Assembly (NCBI GenBank): GCA_050952845.1
Contig: JBMNLP010000001.1
Span: 3,348,001-3,412,000, forward strand
Reading direction: 5' to 3'
Origin: JAGVSV01 sp050952845
Lineage (GTDB): Bacteria; Bacillota; Clostridia; Christensenellales; Aristaeellaceae
DNA length: 64,000 bases
Made by a program: the position numbers and the translations under genes
The notes under the pieces: model-generated
What the model was told of the DNA's origin: nothing
Seen by the model: the letters and a program-made list of their open reading frames with translations, nothing else
Databases searched by the model: none
Shown here: positions 15,982 to 23,980 of the stretch, one piece after another
Position numbering within the stretch: position 1 is the stretch's first letter
Layout of the letters: the number at the start of each line of letters is the position of its first letter

Positions 15982-17565
15982 ATGAAAAAGGTACAGTTTC
16001 TTTCTCTGTTGTTGGCACTGGTGATGGTGTTGAGCCTGCAACAAGCTGTCTGGGCGGAGGCCAAGCCTTCCACCTGGATTAGTGACGAACCGGTAGAAAT
16101 CCGAATCATGCGCGGCGAGCATGCGCTGCAGCCCATCAAATCGGATACCATCAAACGAACCACCATTGAAGAAATCCTCAACGTCCGTCTGATGATTGAA
16201 ACCACTCCTGATGCAAACTATGATGATAAAAAGAGCACCCTGATTGCAACGGACGATATGCCTGATATCATGCGGGTCAGCCTTACTGATGTTCGCAAGT
16301 ATGCCAGGGACGGGATGTTCGTGAACTTGAGCGATTACCGCGATCAGATGCCCAACTTGTTCAAGTTGCTGGACGCAGACCCGACGCTACAGATGCTCGC
16401 AGTGGATGGCAGTTTTTACCATGGCCCTGTGCTTCAACGCATGAACCCTGATTGGCGAAGAAGCGGACCCCTGTTCAATTTCAGAACAGACTATCTTGAA
16501 AAATACGACTTGGCTGCCCCAACCAGCTTTGATGAGCTATATGATGTCCTGGTGACGATCCACGCAGCCGAGCCTGATTTAATCATGGTGACAAACCGTA
16601 GCTCCTCCTCTTCCGGAACCAGAAAGCTTCTGGAAACCATGGCCTATCCACTCGGCTCAGGTGAATCCATGTATTATGATGAGGAACTGGGCGGCAAGTG
16701 GGTGTATGGGCCCGCGCATGAAAACTTCAAGGAAGTGCTGCGCTACCTGAACAAGCTATATGCAGCCGGTCTGTTAGACCCGGATTATGCCACCAACACC
16801 AAGGATCAGTGGTCTGAGAAGCTCTCTTCCGGCAGAGCGGTCGCCACCTTTGACAACGATGGCGTTGTCCGCAACTTCAACGCCGCCTTAAGAACCGTAG
16901 ATCCCGCCTATAAAATCGAGGTATTGCCGACATTAACCAATTCCTTTGGCTTTGCCAGGAACTTTTCCTACAGCTTCGACTGGACCAACGATGCCTGGGT
17001 CATCGCCACCTCCAGCGACAAAATTGAGGCCTGCATCAAATTTCTGGACTGGTGCTATTCTGACCAGGGGGCAGATGTAAACGGTTATGGAAAAGAAGGC
17101 GTGACCTATGATGTTGTTGACGGGAAGCTGATTGTCAAGGAAGAGCTGCTTGAGCAATACGTCTCAGCCGGCGCGAATGCCTCTTATGACATTCAGTCTG
17201 CACTTGGCGTTGGTCTCAATGATATGACACCTTATGTTGATACCGGCTTACAAAACCAGATGGAAATTTACATGCTCCAATCTGATGAAGCCATCGCCCA
17301 ATACCGCGCCGTGGTCGCGGGCATCAATGCGGACAAAAGCCTGCGCGATCCCGTTCTGACACCGCCCCTGGACCAGGAACAAACAGAGCGTTATAACGAA
17401 CTGTTTGTGAAGATTGATAACATCGTTTACCAGGAATTTGACAAGTACATCACCGGGGCAGAGCCGATTGAGAATTATGACAGCGTCATGGATGCCATTC
17501 GTAATGACGCGGCAGAAATGGAAGAAATCTACAACAGTGCCTGGAACAAGGCTTTAGGCAAGTAA
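15982..17565 (+). CDS. Extracellular solute-binding protein of transport operon 2
   Basis: 527 residues with a signal peptide MKKVQFLSLLLALVMVLSL and a signal peptidase I-like AWA/EA site near residue 27. There is no lipobox cysteine. The mature protein has the LplA-like lobed layout (DNYDDKKSTLIAT-like early segment, NDDMPDIMRVS, then FYHGPVLQRMNPD). AAAGGAGGGATCTT precedes the ATG. Last gene of operon 2; the permeases and a palindrome lie upstream, and two hairpins follow. The ligand is unknown. The BNR-fold enzyme 300 bp downstream hints at an acidic or deoxy-sugar oligosaccharide, but this is only a guess from neighbourhood. Confidence 0.9.
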   Translation: MKKVQFLSLLLALVMVLSLQQAVWAEAKPSTWISDEPVEIRIMRGEHALQPIKSDTIKRTTIEEILNVRLMIETTPDANYDDKKSTLIATDDMPDIMRVSLTDVRKYARDGMFVNLSDYRDQMPNLFKLLDADPTLQMLAVDGSFYHGPVLQRMNPDWRRSGPLFNFRTDYLEKYDLAAPTSFDELYDVLVTIHAAEPDLIMVTNRSSSSSGTRKLLETMAYPLGSGESMYYDEELGGKWVYGPAHENFKEVLRYLNKLYAAGLLDPDYATNTKDQWSEKLSSGRAVATFDNDGVVRNFNAALRTVDPAYKIEVLPTLTNSFGFARNFSYSFDWTNDAWVIATSSDKIEACIKFLDWCYSDQGADVNGYGKEGVTYDVVDGKLIVKEELLEQYVSAGANASYDIQSALGVGLNDMTPYVDTGLQNQMEIYMLQSDEAIAQYRAVVAGINADKSLRDPVLTPPLDQEQTERYNELFVKIDNIVYQEFDKYITGAEPIENYDSVMDAIRNDAAEMEEIYNSAWNKALGK

Positions 17566-17586
17566 AACCAGCGCAGTTGATTGAAC

Positions 17587-17617
17587 TATCAGGGGTGGTC
17601 GGAAGCCACCCCTGATA
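17587..17617 (+). terminator. Hairpin after transport operon 2
   Basis: Perfect 12-bp stem TATCAGGGGTGG/CCACCCCTGATA with a 7-base loop, 21 bp after the stop codon. No T-tract follows directly, so it may be a 3' protective hairpin more than a classic terminator. Confidence 0.6.
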
Positions 17618-17624
17618 GAATGGA

Positions 17625-17649
17625 TGCTTTTCAAACTATTTGAAAAGCA
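17625..17649 (+). terminator. Second hairpin after transport operon 2
   Basis: TGCTTTTCAAA pairs with TTTGAAAAGCA around a three-base loop, only 7 bp after the first hairpin. Confidence 0.5.
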
Positions 17650-17703
17650 GAGACTCAGCTTGGTGAGCATGCTCCGGATAGCGTTCAGGAAAATATCATC
17701 ATT

Positions 17704-17865
17704 ATACCAACGTAAAACATGAATGCATCCAAAGGGGCGAGGGATTTTGGCTTGCAGCGAGGAGCAGACGAGGGAAGCGTAGCAGCGCTACGCTGACCGA
17801 GCAGCCGACAAAGCTGCAAGACAAAAAACCCGGCACGACGATGCGTTAATGTTTGGAGTTGGTAT
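17704..17865. repeat. Family A miniature repeat, longest copy
   Basis: 162 bp. The ends are ATACCAACGTAAAACAT and ATGTTTGGAGTTGGTAT, with AATGCATC/GATGCGTT continuing the inverted repeat. Inner arms CTTGCAGC/GCTGCAAG pair, and the centre (17776-17794) is AGCGTAGC-agc-GCTACGCT. The whole element folds into one long hairpin. It ends 6 bp before the BNR protein start codon, so it forms that gene's leader. Confidence 0.85.
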
Positions 17866-17871
17866 TACAAC

Positions 17872-18879
17872 ATGAAAGAAGCAAGCGAAATGAAGATAAA
17901 ACAAACCGCATATGAACATATTTTTGAAATTGGCAAGTATTTTCCACAGTGCCATGCGTCCACCATCATTAAAACATCGGATGGCGCACTGTTGGCTGCC
18001 TGGTTTGCTGGTACGCGTGAAAGCCATCCGGACGTATCTATCTGGATCAGCAAGCGGGTGAAAGGCCGCTGGTCAACACCCTTGCAGCTGGTAAAAAGCG
18101 AGGGCGTGCCCTGCTGGAACCCTGTGCTGTCCAAGAATGCAGCGGGGCGTTTGTTTCTTTATTACAAGGTTGGTTCCTCTCCGATCGCCTGGCATACGCG
18201 GTTTGTGTACTCCGATGATGCAGGCAACAGCTGGACCATGCCTGAAGAACTGGTCAAAGGAGACCTTGGAGGCAGAGGACCAGTGAAAAACAAGTGCATC
18301 CTCCTGTCCGGCGGTGACATGCTCGCGCCCGCGTCCATAGAGACAGAGCAGGCATGGGATGCCTTTGTGGACCGCTCTGCCGATGGGATGCATTATAAAA
18401 AATCCAGCCTGATTCCTTTGCACCATGCCGGGCTCACGGGCAAGGGCATCATCCAGCCCACCCTATGGGAGTCCCAACCGGGCACCGTTCATATGCTGCT
18501 GAGAAGCACTGAAGGGTTTATTTACCGCAGCGACTCCGCTGATGATGGACAAACCTGGAGCTTCGCCTACCCCACCCTGCTGCCCAACAACAACAGTGGA
18601 ATTGACCTGGTAAAGGTTGGCGATGTTTTAGCCCTGGTGCACAATCCGGTTGGAAAGAACTGGGGCCCCCGGTCGCCCATCGTGCTCAGCCTGTCGGCAG
18701 ATAACGGTACATCCTGGGAAGAAGCATTGGTGCTGGATCACAATGAGGCGCCTGTGGACAAACACGATGGCGAGTTCTCCTACCCCGCCATCATTGCTGA
18801 GGGCAACACGCTGTACATCACGTATACCTGGAAACGCAGAACGGTTGCGTTCTGGGAAGTTCAATGTGTAGATGATTGA
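17872..18879 (+). CDS. BNR-repeat (sialidase-fold) protein
   Basis: 335 residues. Asp-box motifs SDDAGNSW (near residue 118), SDSADDGQTW (near 225) and SADNGTSW (near 280) mark the six-bladed sialidase fold of the BNR_2 type. The N-terminal FPQCHASTIIKTSDGALLAAWFAG and the GRGPVKNKCI strand are typical of that group. Members include exo-sialidases and also glycosidases or lyases on other uronate- or rhamnose-containing glycans, so a sialidase name is not safe. No signal peptide, so it probably acts inside the cell on imported oligosaccharides. Starts at 17872 or 17890 are both possible, and neither has a strong ribosome binding site. A family A repeat lies directly upstream. Confidence 0.7.
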   Translation: MKEASEMKIKQTAYEHIFEIGKYFPQCHASTIIKTSDGALLAAWFAGTRESHPDVSIWISKRVKGRWSTPLQLVKSEGVPCWNPVLSKNAAGRLFLYYKVGSSPIAWHTRFVYSDDAGNSWTMPEELVKGDLGGRGPVKNKCILLSGGDMLAPASIETEQAWDAFVDRSADGMHYKKSSLIPLHHAGLTGKGIIQPTLWESQPGTVHMLLRSTEGFIYRSDSADDGQTWSFAYPTLLPNNNSGIDLVKVGDVLALVHNPVGKNWGPRSPIVLSLSADNGTSWEEALVLDHNEAPVDKHDGEFSYPAIIAEGNTLYITYTWKRRTVAFWEVQCVDD

Positions 18880-19189
18880 ATAAATGAACTACAAAGTCAC
18901 TGAATGTTCTCCAACACTACACTATCTTCACGATCACCGGCATGATCTCCATAGAACACCAACCAAATATACGCGAAGAAACTGTCCGATGTACTTCTTC
19001 ATACCAACGTCGTCCCTCTTGACATAACAGTATCCATTTGATCATCAGAACCTTCAGCCGTTCCTCTCGGGATGCACAGGCTTACCGAGCACGACACGAA
19101 GCGCGTCAGGGAACTTCTCAGCACAATCCTTTGAGCATCCCGGGCGCTTTCCCTTCCAATGGCGCGTATTGTCCCCTTTGCGGTGACGC
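18880..19189. other. Gap with no gene recognised
   Basis: About 310 bp between convergent genes. I see no open frame with a ribosome binding site and no repeat copy; an isolated ATACCAACGT at 19012 resembles a family A tip but is too short to call. Confidence 0.5.
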
Positions 19190-19219
19190 AAAAAAGCCGG
19201 GCGCTTGGCTGCGCCCGGC
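19190..19219 (-). terminator. Intrinsic terminator of transport operon 3
   Basis: On the minus strand GCCGGGCGC, a six-base loop, GCGCCCGGC and then TTTTTT. It is placed 17 bp after the binding protein stop codon. Confidence 0.9.
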
Positions 19220-19235
19220 CCGGTCGTTATGCGGA

Positions 19236-20858
19236 TCAGATGGCGGAAACGTAGCGATCGTACGCTGTCTGCTGGATCTCCAGCATGCGTTCGATCTTGA
19301 AGTTCTTTGACAGCGGTTGGATAACCTCTGCCTCGTAGTTGGCCAGGTCCAGTTCGCCCACGATAAACTTGGCAAGCACGGATTCCATGAACGTCCCAAG
19401 GTCGGTTTCGATGATGGACAGTTCGGTGGTCTCCTCTTCGGTAAAGAACAGGGCCGGCTTGATCAGGCGCTTATAGGGCACTTGTTTCTCATCCGCCTGG
19501 CGCGTGCGGGCAATCTGCTGCTTCTCGGTGGAACGGCCTTCGGTATCCGGGCGCACGTACTTGGGCATCGGGATGCCGCAGTCCGGGGTCAGATCGCCGC
19601 CGCGTACTTCCTCGGTGGAGCGTCCGTCGCTCGGGAAAATGGTGACGCGGTTGCCGTCCGCATCTTCTTCATAGATGACGCCTTCCGGCCCGTAGTGGAT
19701 CAGATAGGAGCCTTCAACCGAATACAGATAGTCGACCCAGCGCATCATGGTCTCCACATTGCCGTTGGTTTCACACAGATCGGTCAGCGCGAAGGTACCC
19801 GTTGCGATGCCAAAGCCGCCATGGGGCAGCATGGGCTCGGACATGTCGCTGCCCAGGACCGGGAGCATCGGGCAGGACGCGAAGAAGGCATCTTTTTCTT
19901 CTGATGTGCCTTCATGGTACCAGATGTTGCCCGGGATGGCCTGCATGGCAATACCAATGCGCTTCTCAGCACCCAGCGCGGATTGATCCGACATCGTCAT
20001 GGTCAGGAAATCCTTGGGGATCAGGTTCTCATCATACAGGGTCTTCAGGAAGGACAGCCATGCTGTCATCTTTTCGGTGTTCAGCATGCCGAACTGCATT
20101 TTGCCATCGTCGTCCACATATACTCCTGTGGAGGGCAGGCCGAAAGCGCCGGTCCATATGTTCAGACCGCCCAGGCCGTCATATACGGAAATGGCGATTT
20201 CGTCGGCTTGACCGTTGCCATTGGGATCCTCATCGCGGATGCGGCGGGCGAGCGCCAGCAGACCATCAATTGTCGTAGGCAGATCCTCGTCTTTGAGGTT
20301 GAGCGCCGTCAGGAAATCGCCGTTCACCCACCAGGGGCTCAGGTACGCAATGGGTGCGGAGTTTAGCTGCGGCAGCGCATAGATCTTGCCGTCCGGGGCC
20401 GTAACAGCGCCCTTGACCTCGGGATACATCTCCAGGAAGGCGTACAGGTTGGGGGTTAGTTCCTCAGTGATGTAGTCGTTCAGCGGGATCAGCACGCCCT
20501 GGGAACCCCAGTCCACAATCTGGTTGTTGGTGATCATGCAGCCCATCATCACCTCGGCGTAGCTTTCGGTGTTGATGGCCAGGTTGAGTTGCTCGGCGTA
20601 CCCATCCAGCGGGATGGTGGTGATGTCAAAGTTTACGCCGGTCGCGTTTTCCATCATGCCGAAGAACACCATATCCTTCCACTCGCCGTGGATGGGGTGC
20701 TTAATGCCCATCATGGTGATGGTTTTCGGTTCCTCCGTCAGCGGGAAATCCTCATAGGTGATCACAAACTTGGACAGGTCGTACTTGCTTTCCGCCATGG
20801 CGCCCAGGGAGCCCAGCAGCAGCGTGCAAATCAGAAGCAGGACAAACAGTTTTCTCAT
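19236..20858 (-). CDS. Extracellular solute-binding protein of transport operon 3
   Basis: 540 residues. Signal peptide MRKLFVLLLICTLLLGSLG with a signal peptidase I-like AMA site near residue 22. The Cys at residue 11 is in the hydrophobic core with the wrong context for a lipobox. The mature part contains YEDFPLTEEPKTITMMGIKH and LPQLNSAPIAYLSPWWVNGD, the ligand-lobe pattern of LplA-type proteins. An EF-hand-like DEDPNGNGQADE near residue 210 may bind calcium. Last gene of the operon LplB-YtcP-SBP, closed by a strong terminator. Ligand unknown. Confidence 0.9.
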   Translation of the reverse strand: MRKLFVLLLICTLLLGSLGAMAESKYDLSKFVITYEDFPLTEEPKTITMMGIKHPIHGEWKDMVFFGMMENATGVNFDITTIPLDGYAEQLNLAINTESYAEVMMGCMITNNQIVDWGSQGVLIPLNDYITEELTPNLYAFLEMYPEVKGAVTAPDGKIYALPQLNSAPIAYLSPWWVNGDFLTALNLKDEDLPTTIDGLLALARRIRDEDPNGNGQADEIAISVYDGLGGLNIWTGAFGLPSTGVYVDDDGKMQFGMLNTEKMTAWLSFLKTLYDENLIPKDFLTMTMSDQSALGAEKRIGIAMQAIPGNIWYHEGTSEEKDAFFASCPMLPVLGSDMSEPMLPHGGFGIATGTFALTDLCETNGNVETMMRWVDYLYSVEGSYLIHYGPEGVIYEEDADGNRVTIFPSDGRSTEEVRGGDLTPDCGIPMPKYVRPDTEGRSTEKQQIARTRQADEKQVPYKRLIKPALFFTEEETTELSIIETDLGTFMESVLAKFIVGELDLANYEAEVIQPLSKNFKIERMLEIQQTAYDRYVSAI

Positions 20859-20890
20859 GGGTGGTCTCCTTTCTTATCTATATAAAAGGG

Positions 20891-20912
20891 TCGCCTTTCC
20901 TTAAGAAGGCGA
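20891..20912 (-). promoter_or_regulatory. Intercistronic hairpin before binding protein 3
   Basis: TCGCCTT pairs with AAGGCGA across an 8-base loop, just after the permease stop and before the binding protein ribosome binding site. Same position as the palindrome at 15937-15960. Confidence 0.55.
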
Positions 20913-21839
20913 TCAGCCTTTTATTGAACCTATCAATACGCCTTTGACAAAATAGCGCTGGATAAAGGGATACGCCACAATCAGCGGGATGGTTGCCACA
21001 ATCATCGTGGCATATTTGATGATGGAGGAAATGCGCAGCTGCTCAGCCATGGTGATGGCGTCGGCGTTGGAGGTGTTCTCCTCGCTGAACTGGGCAATGA
21101 TCAGAATCTCGCGCAGGAACAGCTGCAGGGAATACAGTTGGCGATCCCGGAAAAAGATCATCTCGCCAAAATAGCTGTTCCACCGCGCAACCCCGAAGAA
21201 CAGAGCCATAACGGCAATGATCGCGCCGGACAGCGGCATCACCACGCGCAGGAAAGTGCCAAACGGGCTGCAGCCGTCTATCTGGGAGGCTTCCTCCAGC
21301 TCGCGCGGGATCGTGCTCTGGTAGAATGTGCGGGTAAGGATGATGTACCACATGCTTGTGGCGCTGGGCAGAATGACCGCCCACATGGTGTTCACGATGT
21401 TCAGGTTGCGGCAGATCACGTACAAAGGGATCATGCCGCCGGAAAAGAACATGGTCACAGAAAACAGGAACACCAGGATCTTGCGGCCCGGCAGGGGTTT
21501 GATGGTCAGGGCGTACGCTGCCGGCAGGGTGGTCAAAAGCGATACGCCGATCTGAATCAGCACATAGACAACGGTGTTCTTGTACCCCAGCCAGATTTCC
21601 TGGTTCTGCATGATGCGGCTGTAGCCTTCCCAGGTGACATCCACAGGCCACAGCCACATGCGGCCGCTGACGACTGCGGAGGGAGCGCTGATGGACGCGC
21701 TGAGCACATAGATCAGCGGGTATAGCGTGATCAGAGTAACAAATACGATGAACACGCCATTGAGAACGCCGAACACCCTGTCGCCGCCTGTCTGCAGGAT
21801 ATGCGAGCGCTTCTTGATGAACACGTCCCTTGTTACCAT
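20913..21839 (-). CDS. Sugar ABC transporter permease, YtcP type
   Basis: 308-residue MalG-branch permease with six hydrophobic segments, an EAA loop at RELEEASQIDGCSPFGTFLR and the terminus QRYFVKGVLIGSIKG. Its ATG overlaps the end of the LplB gene by seven bases (ATGGTAA), so translation is probably coupled. Second gene of transport operon 3. Confidence 0.9.
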   Translation of the reverse strand: MVTRDVFIKKRSHILQTGGDRVFGVLNGVFIVFVTLITLYPLIYVLSASISAPSAVVSGRMWLWPVDVTWEGYSRIMQNQEIWLGYKNTVVYVLIQIGVSLLTTLPAAYALTIKPLPGRKILVFLFSVTMFFSGGMIPLYVICRNLNIVNTMWAVILPSATSMWYIILTRTFYQSTIPRELEEASQIDGCSPFGTFLRVVMPLSGAIIAVMALFFGVARWNSYFGEMIFFRDRQLYSLQLFLREILIIAQFSEENTSNADAITMAEQLRISSIIKYATMIVATIPLIVAYPFIQRYFVKGVLIGSIKG

Positions 21840-22762
21840 AGTGAGGTCTCGCTCAGCCTGCCGGCGATGGCATTCACCAGGAAGACCATGACAAAGCTGA
21901 CAATGGACTGCGCCAGGCCAACAGCCGTTGAGAAACTGTATTGCGCGTCAATCATGCCGCGCTTATAGACATAGGTGGAAATTACCTCCGAGGCATTCAG
22001 GTTGAGGCTGTTTTGTAGCAGATAGACCTTTTCATACCCGACGTGGAGAAGGCTGCCGGCGTTCAAAATCAGCTGAATGATAATGATCGGCAGGATGGTG
22101 GGGATCTTGACGTACAGGATTTTCTGCCACCGGCTGGCACCATCCAGCGTGGAAGCCTCCAGCAGCTGCGTATCGATACCGGAGAGCGCGGCAAAGTAGA
22201 TTACGCTGCTCCAGCCCGTGCTCTGCCAAATGCCGGTCCATACGTAGATATGGGGGAACAGTCCCTCCTTGTACATGAAAGCAACAGGCTCCCCGCCCAG
22301 GCGGACGATCAGGTTGTTGATGATCCCGCTGGTCTGGCTGGTAAAGCTGAGGATCATGCCGCAGACTACAACCGTTGATATGAAATTCGGCGCATAGGTA
22401 ATGGTCTGCACCACTTTCTTGATGCGATTGTGGCGCATTTCGTCCATGGACAACGCAAGGATCGCCGGGATCGGGAACCCGGCCACCAGGCTATAAATGC
22501 TGAGAACCAGCGTATTGCGAATGATATTCCAGGCGTAGTACGATTCAAAAAACTGCGCGAAATATTTAAGCAGCGGGCTGGCCCACGGGCTGCCGCTGAA
22601 ACCCTTCTTGATCCGGAAATCCTTGAACGCAATCTGGACACCGTACATGGGCCCGTAGCAAAAAATAACAAAATAGGCAATCGCCGGCAACAGCATCACA
22701 TAGTATGGCCAATACTTGTAGACAGAGCGGCTGAAGCGCCTGTATAGCGATGCCTTTTGCAT
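21833..22762 (-). CDS. Sugar ABC transporter permease, LplB type
   Basis: 309 residues. The family landmarks are YYVMLLPAIAYFVIFCYGP with MYGVQIAFKDFRIKKGFSG after it, an EAA loop at LLEASTLDGASRWQKILYVK, and the ending AIAGRLSETSLW. The start is uncertain: the frame is open to a TTG at 22822 and includes a GTG at 22801. I chose the ATG at 22762 for family length, although its ribosome binding site is weak. First gene of transport operon 3; no ATPase accompanies it. Confidence 0.87.
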   Translation of the reverse strand: MQKASLYRRFSRSVYKYWPYYVMLLPAIAYFVIFCYGPMYGVQIAFKDFRIKKGFSGSPWASPLLKYFAQFFESYYAWNIIRNTLVLSIYSLVAGFPIPAILALSMDEMRHNRIKKVVQTITYAPNFISTVVVCGMILSFTSQTSGIINNLIVRLGGEPVAFMYKEGLFPHIYVWTGIWQSTGWSSVIYFAALSGIDTQLLEASTLDGASRWQKILYVKIPTILPIIIIQLILNAGSLLHVGYEKVYLLQNSLNLNASEVISTYVYKRGMIDAQYSFSTAVGLAQSIVSFVMVFLVNAIAGRLSETSLW

Positions 22763-22966
22763 ATGTCGCCCGGCTGTTGCATCCAATGGTACTATCCTCA
22801 CCTCATCCCACAAGGACAGCAATACACCACCCTGCGTGTTGAACAGAAATTAATTGATACACTTAATCCTATCACACAACCGGCATGGCGTCAACTACGC
22901 TACTACGCAGCACATCAAGGTGATTATCCTTGGGAATAAACCTTAGTTTTATATCAGCAACAACAT

Positions 22967-22994
22967 TTGACAGCTCCTTCATCTGTTTTATAAT
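22967..22994 (+). promoter_or_regulatory. tcdA promoter
   Basis: TTGACA, 16-bp spacer, TATAAT: both hexamers are perfect. It lies about 107 bp upstream of the ATG. Confidence 0.75.
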
Positions 22995-23100
22995 GATGAA
23001 GTCAATGGGTTTTTTACAGAGCGGAGGGGCTTATGGGAAGCGAAGCGTATCAGAATCTATATGAAAAGTCTTTTCTTTGCATGTTCCGGCGGATAAGCCT

Positions 23101-23808
23101 ATGACCCATCCCTTTGCAAGAACCGAAGCCCTCATTGGCGCGGATGCCCTGCAGCGCCTGGCAGACAGCCACGTCGCGGTGTTCGGGCTGGGCGGGGTCG
23201 GGGGGTATGCCGCAGAGGCGCTGGCGCGCTGCGGCGTGGGGGCGCTCGATCTATTCGATGGAGACAAGGTGTCCCTCACCAACCTCAACCGGCAGATTGT
23301 CGCCTTGCATTCCACTTTGGGGCGGTTCAAGGCCGATGTGATGCGGGAACGGGTGCTGGACATCAACCCGCAGTGCCGCGTAGCAGCACATCGGGTGTAC
23401 TATGTGCCGGAAAATGCCGATCAATATGATCTGGGCGCCTATGATTATATTGTTGATGCTGTGGACATGGTGTCCGCCAAGGTGGAGCTGGCTGTCCGGG
23501 CGCAGGCGGCCGGCGTGCCCATGGTATCGGCAATGGGAGCTGGCAACAGGCTGAATCCGGGCCGGCTTGAAACAGCCGACATCATGGATACTGCTGGCTG
23601 CCCCTTGGCGCGCGTGATGCGCCGGGAGCTGAAAAAACGGGGTGTTTATGCGCTGCGCGTTGTGTTTTCCCGTGAACCGCCGATGCCGATGCATTGTAAA
23701 GATGAGGGGGCAAAACAACGCGGCGTGCCGGCCAGCGTGGTGTTTCCGCCGGCTGCCATGGGCATGGCGCTGGCGGCGGAGGCGGTGCGTGTGCTGGCGG
23801 GGCTGTAG
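23101..23808 (+). CDS. tcdA: tRNA threonylcarbamoyladenosine dehydratase
   Basis: 235 residues of the ThiF/E1-like superfamily. TcdA uses ATP to cyclise t6A37 in tRNA to ct6A. The nucleotide-binding loop GLGGVGGYAAEALARCGVG is near residue 30, and the acidic strand DGDKVSLTNLNRQ follows, as in E1-like adenylating enzymes. YDYIVDAVDMVSAK and GAGNRLNP are typical of the CsdL/TcdA branch. Cysteine pairs that would indicate MoeB- or ThiF-type zinc binding are absent. The frame extends to a TTG at 23077, but the ATG at 23101 is preferred. Monocistronic, driven by a strong promoter. Confidence 0.88.
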   Translation: MTHPFARTEALIGADALQRLADSHVAVFGLGGVGGYAAEALARCGVGALDLFDGDKVSLTNLNRQIVALHSTLGRFKADVMRERVLDINPQCRVAAHRVYYVPENADQYDLGAYDYIVDAVDMVSAKVELAVRAQAAGVPMVSAMGAGNRLNPGRLETADIMDTAGCPLARVMRRELKKRGVYALRVVFSREPPMPMHCKDEGAKQRGVPASVVFPPAAMGMALAAEAVRVLAGL

Positions 23809-23915
23809 GATGGGCGCTTTGGATGAAGTGAAGCGTTTTTGAAGCAGAATGCTTTGGGTGTAGGTGCGGCAGCATTTCATCAGGTGAACAACGATATAGA
23901 AGAACAGGGATACAA

Positions 23916-23948
23916 CACCCCGGAACTTTCAATGCAGGTTCCGGGGTG
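23916..23948. terminator. Hairpin between convergent tcdA and htpG
   Basis: CACCCCGGAAC pairs with GTTCCGGGGTG around an 11-base loop. The T-tracts on either side are poor, so it is a weak bidirectional terminator candidate. Confidence 0.6.
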
Positions 23949-23980
23949 CTGAAAATGCTCTGTGCTGCTTGCAGTGGGCG

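Noticed and set aside
19010..19021. ATACCAACGT resembling a family A tip
   Set aside because: Ten bases only, with no inner sequence or partner end nearby.
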